DNA of 64,000 nt from Psychrobacter submarinus (GTDB lineage Bacteria; Pseudomonadota; Gammaproteobacteria; Pseudomonadales; Moraxellaceae). The DNA lies in contig NZ_CAJHBQ010000002.1 of the NCBI RefSeq assembly GCF_904846685.1, positions 1 through 64,000 of the forward strand, given 5' to 3'. The notes under the pieces are model-generated. The model saw only the letters and a list, made by a program, of their open reading frames with translations, made no database searches and had not been told where the DNA came from. The position numbers were made by a program, and so were the translations under genes. Shown here one piece after another: positions 18,854 to 27,282 of the stretch (position 1 is its first letter; the number at the start of each line of letters is the position of its first letter).

Positions 18854-19870
18854 TTATGCAAGCGTAACCCCTTGCTCTTCAGCAATTTGAGCAATGAGGT
18901 CGTAAGCAATGCTGCCTTTGAAGGGTATCTTTGGCAGGTTTGATAAATCAAAAAAATCTGCGTGCGACAGCTCATCTTCTTGCAGCACAAGATCGCCACT
19001 GTCATAACTGGCCCGAAAGCCGAGCATTAAGTTAGAAGGAAACGGCCAAGGCTGACTGCTGACGTAGCGAATGTCTGATAAGCGAATACCGACTTCTTCA
19101 AACACTTCTCTTACCACTGCATGCTCTAAGCTTTCCCCAACTTCTACAAAGCCTGCAATCAAACCATATTGTAATGGCAGAGTGGTCTGACCATAGCGGT
19201 GATGATGCGCTAATAGTATTTGCATCTCGCCGGACTTAGGGTTTGGGCGAGTAATGGCCGTAATCACACATGGCTGTACTCGCGGATACTGGCGTAAGCG
19301 GCAAACGCTGCATACCATCGCCCGCTCGCCAGAGTCCGCTGCACGGACCGCCGCACCACAGCGACTACAAAACTGAGTATCCGCTTGCCAGCGCAGCAGC
19401 TGCATGGCCTGACTGATCTGATCGGCGAGCGCTACTGGAATCTGAGTGAGCAGCTGCCGATAAGAGATAAAAGCGTTTATAGCGCCATTGTCATCAGCAT
19501 CATTTGCTTGAATGTCAGTTTGGTTGATTGCCGCTGAGATGGACTCAATATCATCGCGGATAGTCGGTAGCGTGAGTTGATTGGTTTTTGCATAGTGATA
19601 GCTGATAGCATACGCGGCCGGAGCATTATTCGCTGGATGAACAGCTTCATCACTTATGCTGCTATTGCTGCTGTCTCTTTGCCAATGTGCACTTTGCTGC
19701 CAATGGCTTGGCGCTAAGCTCTCTAACAGTTCGACACAGCCTAACTGATAAGGGGGCAGGTTGCGGTCTGAATCAGCCGAGAAGTCGATAGATAAAGGCT
19801 GCCAACCTTTAGGCGTCCTGCGACATAAGACAGTATCTTTTTCGATTATAAAAGCAGCACTCATTGACAT
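18854..19870 (-). CDS. nudC: NAD(+)/NADH diphosphatase (NADH pyrophosphatase, RNA deNADding)
   Basis: A 338-residue Nudix hydrolase. The N-terminal domain (about 1-160) is variable. A zinc ribbon follows, with C168, C171, C187 and C190. The Nudix box spans about residues 240-262 (GFVEVGE, then REVFEEVG), and the NudC-specific SQPWPFP motif is at 272-278. The family cleaves NADH to NMNH and AMP and removes NAD caps from RNA. The stop of this gene is about 95 bases from rnfB. Its start is 13 bases from the stop of the fimL-like gene, suggesting co-transcription with it. Confidence 0.95.
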   Translation of the reverse strand: MSMSAAFIIEKDTVLCRRTPKGWQPLSIDFSADSDRNLPPYQLGCVELLESLAPSHWQQSAHWQRDSSNSSISDEAVHPANNAPAAYAISYHYAKTNQLTLPTIRDDIESISAAINQTDIQANDADDNGAINAFISYRQLLTQIPVALADQISQAMQLLRWQADTQFCSRCGAAVRAADSGERAMVCSVCRLRQYPRVQPCVITAITRPNPKSGEMQILLAHHHRYGQTTLPLQYGLIAGFVEVGESLEHAVVREVFEEVGIRLSDIRYVSSQPWPFPSNLMLGFRASYDSGDLVLQEDELSHADFFDLSNLPKIPFKGSIAYDLIAQIAEEQGVTLA

Positions 19871-19883
19871 CTATCCAAAATCT

Positions 19884-21566
19884 TTAGGCGGCTAGTAGTT
19901 GGCTTAAGCTATGCTGACCGACATCTAGCGAGCGTTTATTTACGGGACGATTATTCTCAAAACCATCTAAGCGATAATCCACGGACATGAGTACATCCGC
20001 CATGTGACTGAGGGTTTGCTCGCTTAGAGGCTGTGCGTTTGTTAGACAGGTCTGGGTGAAGCTTGCCAATTGACTAAACATATTTGCCAAAGCAGGTAGT
20101 TCTAAGAAACGTAGCGCTCCTGCGACCTGGAAGATCATCTCTGGAAACTCATCTAACATGGACAGATGCGCGTCATCTGCAGTGATATAAGTGGTGATGG
20201 CGTGCTCGGCTTTTGTGATGTTACTACGGCTCTCTTGTACTAAAACATCATAGGCCGTATCAAGCTGATGCAAGGAGATTCGCTGGTTATTCAGCGATAA
20301 GTTAGTCGCGCCAGGCGTATGCATTTTTGCCATTGTAATCGAAGCATTTTCGGCCGACATGAGCGCTAACAGCAGCTCGTCAAAATCTTCAGGTTTTGGG
20401 TCGTCCCACTTAGCAACTGCGTTAGCTGTATTGGTGAGTAGAGCTGCGGTATCGCTTAGACCGAATAGGTGCAGGGCAGAGCTCAATTTAGCTATTTTGG
20501 TTGCGATATCAGTAGGCTCGATAGGGGTAGCGGTGACAGTATTGCTGCGTGCGTAGCTATCCACTTGCTCTTTGATGAGGTTGATCTTTTCTTGGATGAG
20601 CTCGTTTGAGATGTCAGTGATGGTGCGGTTGGGACCAAACAAAAAGCGTTTCATCTGTTCGCGCTGTGATGACTCAAGCTGGTTATTGGCGTACTGCTCA
20701 CGCAGCTTTTGCGCTTGCTCATTATCACGGCTACAAGCGAAGCTGACCAGATCAGCAAAACGAATATCCATCACTGGCAGATAGCTATTAAACTGCTGCT
20801 CTAAGTAGATTAAGGTATGTTTTTGGCTTAGAGACAAAGGAAGCTGAGTTTCAATATCGACTATTGCTGCTGCTGCAGCTTGCCAAAATAAGCTGTTACT
20901 GTGGCCTGCGATATAAGCACAGGCAGCGCTCATTGCTTCGAGTTTTTTGGCTTCACGGGTCGAGATATTACAATCTGTATTAGCCAATAAAATGCCAAGA
21001 CCGTTACGATAAACGTTGGTTAATAAATGACTATCAAGCCCGAGTGTATCCAAGGATTGAAAATTCTCTTCAGGGTTTGCGATGATCACGCTGCTACGGC
21101 CAAAGTCGGCAAAGTAGTCAGTATCAATAGGTGCTTCATCGCCATAAGCTTGTAGCTTATGGATAATCGGCAGTAATAAGCTTGGCTCTACGGTCTCAGT
21201 CAATAGCACGAATTCAACATAACGATCTAAGGTCATTATCGCCTCTGAGAGATCCATAATCAACGCGATATTGGTATTGTCTTGACTGTCATGCAGCTGC
21301 TGCAAGCCTTGGGCGATCGCTAAGCTTAATACTTGACCGCCTTTAAGCGATATCAGCTCAAAAATACGCGATAACTGGGTTAAGACTTCGACTGATTCGA
21401 GCAATAAAGGCGCTTGTGCTTGATTGTCATTAAAGTCGCTCAAGTGGATTTCAGCGTTTTTTAGGGTAACTATGACCTCATCATGCAATAAGTGCAAAGA
21501 GGGTAAGTCAAAGTTGGTGATACTAAGCGTAGGCGCGCTCAACATGGTTTGCTCAGACTGACTCAT
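19884..21566 (-). CDS. fimL: FimL-like protein (ChpA N-terminal Hpt-like domains), twitching motility regulator
   Basis: A 560-residue cytosolic, mostly helical protein. Its length and layout fit FimL of Pseudomonas (about 556 residues), which is related to the N-terminal part of the pilus chemosensory kinase ChpA but lacks the phosphorylatable histidine and kinase domains. FimL links type IV pilus signalling to cyclic AMP production. Seen here: an N-terminal helical domain (about 15-120) and a second Hpt-like bundle near 425-530 with FQVAGALRFLELPALANMF, where the usual histidine motif is absent. Context supports the call: dnaQ and rnhA lie immediately upstream, a grouping I recall from related gammaproteobacteria. 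Assignment rests on general similarity and length. Confidence 0.72.
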   Translation of the reverse strand: MSQSEQTMLSAPTLSITNFDLPSLHLLHDEVIVTLKNAEIHLSDFNDNQAQAPLLLESVEVLTQLSRIFELISLKGGQVLSLAIAQGLQQLHDSQDNTNIALIMDLSEAIMTLDRYVEFVLLTETVEPSLLLPIIHKLQAYGDEAPIDTDYFADFGRSSVIIANPEENFQSLDTLGLDSHLLTNVYRNGLGILLANTDCNISTREAKKLEAMSAACAYIAGHSNSLFWQAAAAAIVDIETQLPLSLSQKHTLIYLEQQFNSYLPVMDIRFADLVSFACSRDNEQAQKLREQYANNQLESSQREQMKRFLFGPNRTITDISNELIQEKINLIKEQVDSYARSNTVTATPIEPTDIATKIAKLSSALHLFGLSDTAALLTNTANAVAKWDDPKPEDFDELLLALMSAENASITMAKMHTPGATNLSLNNQRISLHQLDTAYDVLVQESRSNITKAEHAITTYITADDAHLSMLDEFPEMIFQVAGALRFLELPALANMFSQLASFTQTCLTNAQPLSEQTLSHMADVLMSVDYRLDGFENNRPVNKRSLDVGQHSLSQLLAA

Positions 21567-21651
21567 CGTGTTCCCTTATCGATTATTATTAATAGCCATT
21601 AACGGATGATAGCGTATAGCGTTTAAATTCCATAGTACTTCTTATCATAGC

Positions 21652-22677
21652 TTACCAATTCGCTAAGCTATCATTCATTACTGGATAGTCTTCAGCCAAA
21701 TTCATAAACCAATCGCGATTTGCCTTATCATCTTGGCTGGAATCCAGCAGTAGCGTGGCTAAATTGGCAAAGGTAGCATGAGCGGTCTGGCCGCCGTCGC
21801 CAGCACTATCTTCTTCAATCGCTAATGATACTTGACCACCAGTCATCGCCAGATAGACTTCCGCCAAAATCTCCGAATCTAGTAAAGCGCCGTGAAAGGT
21901 ACGGTCTTGCTTACCGACATCTAAACGGCGCACTAGCGCATCTAGCGTATTTTTTTGCCCTGGATACTGCTGCTTAGCCATCAGCAGTGAATCAGTGACT
22001 TGTACCCGCTGGGCAAAGTCCGATAGTCCGACTTTGTCAAATTCCATAGTCAAAAAGTTCATATCGAACGCGGCATTATGAGCGATGATTTCGGCACCAT
22101 CCATAAAGTCATAAAGCTTTTGAGCCACTTGATCGAAAGTCGGTTTATCTTGTAAGAAGGCCTCAGAGATACCATGAATACGTATCACCTCTTCATCCAT
22201 ACCGCGCTGCGGGTTGATATAGACATGAAGCTTTTCACCAGTGAATTTACGCCCCACTAACTCAACGATACCCACTTCGATGATGCGATCGCCTTTTAGC
22301 GCATCAAGTCCCGTCGTCTCAGTATCCATGATCAGTTGACGATTGCTCTCACCGCGGTGCGTAGGCGTTGGCAGTAGCGGCTTGAAATTAGGGTTGGCGC
22401 GGCTCGTATCACCATCGAATTCTGGCAAAGCAGCCGCTTGCGTATCAGGGGGCTGTAAATCGGTTTCGGCAGTCATATCTGTACTCGTAGTATCAATCGT
22501 AATAGAGGGCAAGACGCTTGGGTTATCTTCGTCATTTGTGCTATTTAAAGTAGTATTTGAATGGGCATCTAAATGAGTATCGGCGGTCTGATAAGGCTGG
22601 CTAGTCGATTGAACTGCAGTCATGTGGTCTGGACTAGGGTCCACCTCAGCTTCTAGCTCGTCAGTGCTGTTGTCCAT
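21652..22677 (-). CDS. dnaQ: DNA polymerase III epsilon subunit (3'-5' proofreading exonuclease)
   Basis: From the first ATG in frame this gives 341 residues. The DEDDh exonuclease begins about residue 115. Exo I is DTETTG (D118, E120), Exo II is HNAAFDMNFL, and Exo III has H and D in HGALLDSEILAEVY. A clamp-binding-like motif QVSLAI follows, comparable to the E. coli QTSMAF. E. coli epsilon starts only about 10 residues before DTETTG, so the first 110 residues here are an extra acidic, Ser/Thr/Asp-rich linker. No ATG in the frame has a good ribosome site. The frame stays open without any start codon up to 22788, where it meets a slippery A-AAA-AAG in rnhA. It may therefore be translated as an RNase HI-epsilon fusion (see findings). 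Confidence 0.93.
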   Translation of the reverse strand: MDNSTDELEAEVDPSPDHMTAVQSTSQPYQTADTHLDAHSNTTLNSTNDEDNPSVLPSITIDTTSTDMTAETDLQPPDTQAAALPEFDGDTSRANPNFKPLLPTPTHRGESNRQLIMDTETTGLDALKGDRIIEVGIVELVGRKFTGEKLHVYINPQRGMDEEVIRIHGISEAFLQDKPTFDQVAQKLYDFMDGAEIIAHNAAFDMNFLTMEFDKVGLSDFAQRVQVTDSLLMAKQQYPGQKNTLDALVRRLDVGKQDRTFHGALLDSEILAEVYLAMTGGQVSLAIEEDSAGDGGQTAHATFANLATLLLDSSQDDKANRDWFMNLAEDYPVMNDSLANW

Positions 22678-22739
22678 ACTATCTACGTTATCAATGCCGT
22701 TAATGTCTTCAAAGTTATCGAGTCCTAAAGGGTCAAAGC

Positions 22740-23363
22740 TTAACCAGTCGTCTTTATCAAGCGCAGACTCATTAGTCGCGGCTTTTTTTTATGACTATCA
22801 TCAGCGCTATTTGCGGTACTATCGGCAGATAAATGATCATCATGCTCACTACTGGCTGTGACACCAAGATTGGCAAGCTCATCGGCTTTTTCATTGCCTG
22901 CGTGTCCGGCATGACCTTTTACCCAGTGCCATTCTACCTTACGATTTTGGCATAGCGCGTCAAGCTGTTGCCATAAGTCTTTATTCGCCACCGGCTTTTT
23001 ACTTGCTGTTTTCCAGCCGCGCTTTTTCCAGCCGTCAATCCAGTCGGTAATACCATTTTTGACATAGCTTGAGTCGGTCCAGATCTCTAAGGTAATATCG
23101 CGTGCGCTATGCTGCAAGGCTTGTATGGCGCCCATCAGCTCCATACGGTTATTGGTGGTGGCGTCTTCACCGCCGTATAGATCTTTGGTTTGTCCATTAC
23201 TCAAAATAAGATGTGCGCCCCAGCCACCAGCGCCGGGATTGCCTTTACAAGCGCCGTCAGTATAAGCGATAGTAGTATTGGCTTTGGCGGCTAAAGGGTC
23301 TGCTTTATTAGACGCAGCCGTCTGCATAGCTTTAGTTTGGGCGGCGGAACGATTATCTGACAT
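22740..23363 (-). CDS. rnhA: Ribonuclease HI
   Basis: A protein of about 207 residues that degrades RNA in RNA-DNA hybrids. Catalytic residues of the DEDD type are visible: D in [12 protein letters not shown] in [11 protein letters not shown] in [10 protein letters not shown], and the final H-x-N...D in [13 protein letters not shown] use the ATG at 23363 (MSDNRSAAQ); an upstream GTG at 23453 would add 30 residues unlike the family. The enzyme domain ends near residue 170. After it comes an acidic tail, then three lysines coded by a run of eight A, and a short unrelated 13-residue ending read over the dnaQ linker. That ending looks like the product of normal, non-shifted reading. Confidence 0.95.
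   Translation of the reverse strand: MSDNRSAAQTKAMQTAASNKADPLAAKANTTIAYTDGACKGNPGAGGWGAHLILSNGQTKDLYGGEDATTNNRMELMGAIQALQHSARDITLEIWTDSSYVKNGITDWIDGWKKRGWKTASKKPVANKDLWQQLDALCQNRKVEWHWVKGHAGHAGNEKADELANLGVTASSEHDDHLSADSTANSADDSHKKKPRLMSLRLIKTTG
22782..22788 (-). promoter_or_regulatory. Candidate -1 frameshift site joining rnhA to dnaQ
   Basis: On the coding (minus) strand the heptamer is A-AAA-AAG, with AAA and AAG in the rnhA frame, identical to the dnaX slippery site. It lies inside a run of eight A (22783-22790). A shift of -1 here enters the dnaQ frame immediately after its upstream stop. A small stem (CGCGACT / AGTC-T-GCG, four-base loop) starts one base downstream, closer than usual for a stimulator. 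Confidence 0.6.
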
Positions 23364-23578
23364 AAAAACTCGGCGGTAAGGGAGTAAGGTCGGTGTTAAA
23401 ATAGAGAGTTTGATTATAGCAAATCTATAACCGATAAGGCGACTGGGAGACACAAAACACTATCATCACAGATCTCAAAAGCAGCGCTCACATTTTCTGT
23501 TAGAATGATAACGGCACTCTTTAAATCCCAATCCAAATTAGATACCAATCCAAAACAATAATGTAGGAAGACTTGACG

Positions 23579-24136
23579 ATGGCTAAAGGCGCAGATGTTA
23601 TTGGTAAATCCTTTACGACCTTGCTCACTAGTATAACCGCCTGTAGCGTATTATGGCTAGCAGGCTGTAGCGATAGTGACCCTGAAGCTACAAGCGTTGA
23701 GTCTACAGTGTCTCAGGCAGATGTTTCTATATTTGCAGGATGCTATACCGTAAGCTTTGATGAACCAGCACAAATAAAAGTCAGTGAGCAAAATGGAAAG
23801 TGGGTCATGCAAATGAAAGAGCCTGCCAGTAGTGGGCGAGTTTGGGATGATCCTGAAGTATTAGAGGTCGTAGACAATGAGGAGATTCCAACATTCTTCT
23901 CGATCGATCCCGATAATGTCGATGCGGTCATCGCTCGTCCTGATAGGGTGCTAGTGTTAGCGCATGTTAAACCTGCTTATGCCAATATCGACCCTTTGCT
24001 CGATAGTGAGTATTTGTCTTATATTTATCGCGGCGCTAATACTATTTATCGCGTCGAGTGCGATGAGGTCAACACTGATATTTTGGCTGATCCACATGCT
24101 AATATCGTCATCGATAACGTCGATGAAAGTATTTAA
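23579..24136 (+). CDS. Putative lipoprotein of unknown function
   Basis: About 185 residues. A signal sequence precedes the lipobox LAGC in LWLAGCSDSD, so it is likely an envelope lipoprotein. The mature part is acidic with a C-x-T-V pattern (GCYTVSFDEP) and a second cysteine region (YRVECDEV) that could form a disulphide. I do not recognise a named domain. The start is ATG 23579, set by GTAGGAAG eight bases upstream; a TTG six bases earlier is also in frame. It is divergent from rnhA and probably monocistronic. Confidence 0.8.
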   Translation: MAKGADVIGKSFTTLLTSITACSVLWLAGCSDSDPEATSVESTVSQADVSIFAGCYTVSFDEPAQIKVSEQNGKWVMQMKEPASSGRVWDDPEVLEVVDNEEIPTFFSIDPDNVDAVIARPDRVLVLAHVKPAYANIDPLLDSEYLSYIYRGANTIYRVECDEVNTDILADPHANIVIDNVDESI

Positions 24137-24254
24137 ACCTTATGCCAGTGCCAGTGCTGATATTAGTTAGTATCAGTTATCAGTGCCGCTACATCGACGG
24201 TAGCGCACGTGGCAATATCCTATAATTAAATGGTCAATGATCGAGTCAGGTATT

Positions 24255-24500
24255 ATGAATTTTTTGAGTTACGTGGTGTTAGGCGGCCTCTCTTATGCCG
24301 CAGGCTGGTTGATTCGCACAAAAGTCTTAGATAAAGAAACACCAGAGCAGCCTTATAATCTAAAGCATCCCGCTATCTTAGGGTATATGGGCGGTTTTTT
24401 TATTGTTATGCTGATTGTCTCTTGGTTGATTGGCCGCTATATGCTAGGGCATATCCATATTGACCTAGCCTTTATTATCGTCAATAGACTTCTTGCATAA
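24255..24500 (+). CDS. Small hypothetical inner-membrane protein
   Basis: About 81 residues from the ATG at 24255; an in-frame ATG at 24237 would add six. Two hydrophobic segments are visible, near residues 3-20 (LSYVVLGGLSYAAGWLI) and 45-64 (MGGFFIVMLIVSWLIG), separated by a charged loop. No family was recognised. The last codons (VNRLLA and stop) run into the inverted repeat of the small element at 24487-24564, so the native C-terminus may have been altered by an insertion. Confidence 0.6.
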   Translation: MNFLSYVVLGGLSYAAGWLIRTKVLDKETPEQPYNLKHPAILGYMGGFFIVMLIVSWLIGRYMLGHIHIDLAFIIVNRLLA

Positions 24501-24564
24501 GTCATTGCTAGCCCTTATAACTGCGTCAGTGGAAGTCAATAAACTGATACTTTTGCAAGAGGTC
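24487..24564. mobile_element. 78-bp remnant or miniature element with inverted ends and TA flanks
   Basis: The left end GACTTCTTGCATAAGT and the right end ACTTTTGCAAGAGGTC are inverted copies with two mismatches over 16 bases, bordered by TA on each side. Only about 45 bases lie between. This looks like a collapsed insertion sequence or a tiny MITE. Confidence 0.5.
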
Positions 24565-24714
24565 TAATAGCCTCGTTGCAACCTTTGTGTTCTCCTTTGG
24601 ACTCAATCCAGAAAAGTCCAGCTACCATGTCCCAGATTAACGGTTTATAGTAGTTGTCCCTAGAGTAAGTGCCCTTAGAATAGCTGTCACTAAAATAGTA
24701 GAGATAAACAAACG

Positions 24715-24757
24715 AAACCACGGCCAACGAGATACTCTCATTCGCCGTGGTTTTATT
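24715..24757 (-). terminator. Hairpin, probable terminator of the DUF1232 gene
   Basis: AAACCACGGC pairs with GCCGTGGTTT across a 19-base loop. Read on the minus strand it is followed by a T-rich stretch (CGTTTGTTT). It lies about 35 bases past the stop of the DUF1232 gene. Confidence 0.6.
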
Positions 24758-24790
24758 GTGCAGCGATAATAGAATGAAAAGCTAATGAGC

Positions 24791-25285
24791 TTATGATTTT
24801 TTATCAGTCTCGCTATCTTTATCCTTTCTAGCTGACTTCTTCTCTTCTTTACCTTTTGCTTTAGAGTCTTTGTCTTCTTTACTGTCCATATTTTTATTAG
24901 TATTTTTGTCGTTAGCTGCCGTTTGCTCGTTTTTCCATTTTTTGTACTTTGATAGATCTTTTTCCATCCGCTTTAAACAAAACTTTAATACTAAAGCGTC
25001 ATCGATATGACCGATAAAAGGGATGAAATCGGGGATAAGATCAATAGGGTTCAAGACATAAAGAAGACCAATCACTGCCGCTGAAATAGTTCTGTAAGGA
25101 ATATTGCGATAATTGCCTTGATAATAGTCTTTGACTAAACTCATAAGCAACAGTAGGTCTTTGGCATAACGCTCAAGCCCGCGATCGCTTTCGACTTGGT
25201 CCTTTAATTTATCTTCTTTACTGACAATCAGCTTGATACTCTCTAATAGCCCTTTGTCATCTTTTTCTTTATTTTTATCACTCAT
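24791..25285 (-). CDS. DUF1232 (YkvA) domain membrane-associated protein
   Basis: A 164-residue protein. The DUF1232/YkvA core spans about residues 50-95, with the hydrophobic stretch ISAAVIGLLYVLNPIDLIPDFIP and the family's N-P-x-D-x-I-P-D motif, followed by GHIDDALVL. The family is widespread with unknown function and is predicted to contact the membrane. The last 50 residues are almost entirely Lys, Asp, Glu and Ser, a highly charged tail. The start is set by AAGGATTTTTTAT before the ATG. A seven-base tandem repeat begins 57 bases upstream of the start codon. Confidence 0.85.
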   Translation of the reverse strand: MSDKNKEKDDKGLLESIKLIVSKEDKLKDQVESDRGLERYAKDLLLLMSLVKDYYQGNYRNIPYRTISAAVIGLLYVLNPIDLIPDFIPFIGHIDDALVLKFCLKRMEKDLSKYKKWKNEQTAANDKNTNKNMDSKEDKDSKAKGKEEKKSARKDKDSETDKKS

Positions 25286-25341
25286 ATAAAAAATCCTTGT
25301 TTTTTATTCATTGTCGTTGATTATGGTTTTTACGCACTATT

Positions 25342-25395
25342 TTGCTAGTTGCTAGTTGCTAGTTGCTAGTTGCTAGTTGCTAGTTGCTAGTTGCT
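25342..25395. repeat. Tandem heptanucleotide repeat, TTGCTAG x 7.7
   Basis: Seven complete copies of TTGCTAG and a partial eighth (TTGCT), all identical, occupy the intergenic region between the divergent DUF1232 and LD-carboxypeptidase genes. Perfect copies suggest recent expansion and likely copy-number variation. Confidence 0.97.
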
Positions 25396-25495
25396 GTTGT
25401 TAGCTACTATAGCAAGGGTAAGCTTGAGCGCCAAATGACTAGATAGGGTATTATGTATCGTTTTATTAAGTCTGATTACAGTTTGCAGGATAGTG

Positions 25496-26719
25496 ATGAC
25501 TAAAAAAATAGTATCTAAGCTCAACCGCCGACAGTTTTTGCGTCATTTGGGCGTAGGGGCGAGCGCCAGTTTATTAGCCAGCCAAAGTATGGTGAATGCG
25601 TTGGCGAATGACGATTTATTAGTGACTGATAACCTGACCGCGCTCACTAAAGATGAGTTACCGTCTGCAGTCTCTGGGTCTGAGTCGCCATCTCAGCAGT
25701 TAAACCAGACAAGACAGTGCATTAAGCCAACCATCGAAACGCGATTATTTGCAAGCTCAAACGTCGGCAGTCATGATGCTCGCAACCAGCTGGCATTGCA
25801 GCGCGTAGCCTGTGCTGGCTTGCAAGTGCAAAACCCTGAGGTTGCCCGCCGTCAGTATCTACGTTTCGCTGGTACTGATGCGCAGCGAGCAAGCGACTTA
25901 CAAAACATCGCGACGGGCGCGATTAGCGCACCAAAACTGCTGCTTGGCGTGCGCGGTGGTTATGGCGCCTCTCGTCTATTGCCGATGGTTGATTGGGCGA
26001 CGCTAGGCCGTGTTATGCAAGAGCGTGGTACTATCTTGACCGGATTCAGTGATGTTACCGCGATTCAATGTGCGCTGCTCGCCAAAGGCAACATGAGCTC
26101 GCTGGCAGGACCTATGCTCTATAGCGAGTTTGGTAAAGCCATGCCGGACCGCAACAGTTGTCGTCAATTTGTAGCCGCTTTAACCGATCCGAATCTCACT
26201 ATTGATGGCGCTAATGCCGATCTTACCAGTCCAAAGCTGCCGCCTATTTTGGCAGATAACGATAGCCGCTCAATAACGGGAACGATTTGGGGCGGTAATT
26301 TGAGCGTAGTATCGGCACTGACAGGCAGCGAGTATCTACCGCGTATCGATGACGGCATTGTGTTTTTAGAAGACGTCGGTGAGCAGACTTATCGTATCGA
26401 GCGTATGCTCTATGAGCTATATCTAGCAGGCGTGTTCAAAAATCAACAAGCCATCGTGTTCGGTGCATTTTCTGGAACTGGTGAGGACAGCTATGATAAG
26501 CGCTATGATGTAGCAACTGTCGTTCGTCAGTTGCACAAGTTAACAGGGTTACCGATATATAGTGGCATGCGCTTTGGCCATATCGCGCAAAAAGCAAGCT
26601 TCCCATTAGGAGCGTCTTGTACGATTAACCCTAATACGGCGGGTAGCTATCAGCTAAGCTTTGGAGATTATCCAACTATTCACGCCAGCGCTCTTCATGT
26701 TGAAGGGTTATGGGCTTAA
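25496..26719 (+). CDS. LD-carboxypeptidase (peptidase family S66), Tat-exported
   Basis: A 407-residue enzyme of the S66 family (LdcA/MccF). The N-terminus has a twin-arginine signal: R11-R12 in NRRQFLRHLG, then a hydrophobic stretch to about ALA. Family marks are GVRGGYGASRLL, the nucleophile serine in GFSDVTAIQ, the Glu region in GTIWGGNLSVVSAL and the C-terminal histidine in MRFGHIAQKASFPLG. LdcA trims the terminal D-Ala from tetrapeptides during murein recycling. That enzyme is normally cytosolic, so Tat export suggests an envelope role. The start is ATG 25496, after GCAGGA; the GTG before it is in frame. Confidence 0.88.
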   Translation: MTKKIVSKLNRRQFLRHLGVGASASLLASQSMVNALANDDLLVTDNLTALTKDELPSAVSGSESPSQQLNQTRQCIKPTIETRLFASSNVGSHDARNQLALQRVACAGLQVQNPEVARRQYLRFAGTDAQRASDLQNIATGAISAPKLLLGVRGGYGASRLLPMVDWATLGRVMQERGTILTGFSDVTAIQCALLAKGNMSSLAGPMLYSEFGKAMPDRNSCRQFVAALTDPNLTIDGANADLTSPKLPPILADNDSRSITGTIWGGNLSVVSALTGSEYLPRIDDGIVFLEDVGEQTYRIERMLYELYLAGVFKNQQAIVFGAFSGTGEDSYDKRYDVATVVRQLHKLTGLPIYSGMRFGHIAQKASFPLGASCTINPNTAGSYQLSFGDYPTIHASALHVEGLWA

Positions 26720-26980
26720 TTGCTAGCATCTAGGCAGTATAATAGTTCTTAATAGATAACACTCTGCAAATAATTGTGTATTTAACAGCTCTAGTGGTCT
26801 TTGAAGTATAGATGTGCTTATCATTTATAAAGTAAAAGCATTAGCAAATCGTTAATGAAAGCAAACAAAACCCTCATACTAGTTCAGTTATTTATTATTA
26901 AAATTAAAAGTACATTCAACTTAATCTTTAATAAATAGCATGGCTAATAGTTTTGGCCTAACCACAGTGAGGAGATTGAC

Positions 26981-27277
26981 ATGGACCAGTTACTAAGCCA
27001 GTTACTAAGTCAGTTACTAAGCAAGAAATTACTAGTAAGTAAGCTTACGATGGCTCTATTAGCAAGCACAGTTGTACTAACGGCTTGCAGCAATGAAGCT
27101 GAAGAGAGAACGGATACCGAAGCGAGCGAAACAGTCTCAAATGACACTACTATAGAGTCTAGCGAAATGACTCCTGTTCATACGGATGACGCTACAACGA
27201 CCACTACGACTTCTACAGAAGATGAGGATGCTGAGGCGTATTGTAAATACCCCATTCTTAACACAACATCATCGTAG
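26981..27277 (+). pseudogene. Small lipoprotein gene cut by the IS3-family element
   Basis: The open frame codes 98 residues, but only the first 87 are native: the IS starts at 27242 and supplies the last residues and the stop. A signal sequence with lipobox LTAC (TVVLTACSNE) is followed by an acidic, Thr-rich segment that looks like an unstructured tether. Codons 3-14 are three 12-bp repeats of CAG TTA CTA AGC (QLLS). The original C-terminus is lost, so function is unknown. A good ribosome site (GTGAGGAGATTGAC) suggests it may still be translated. Confidence 0.7.
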
Positions 27278-27282
27278 AATAA

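Noticed and set aside
24536..24727. 63-codon minus-strand open frame
   Set aside because: It overlaps the inverted-end relic and a hairpin, without ribosome site or recognisable protein.
25342..25395. Possible CRISPR-like array
   Set aside because: The seven-base units follow one another with no spacers; it is a simple tandem repeat. No cas gene is present.
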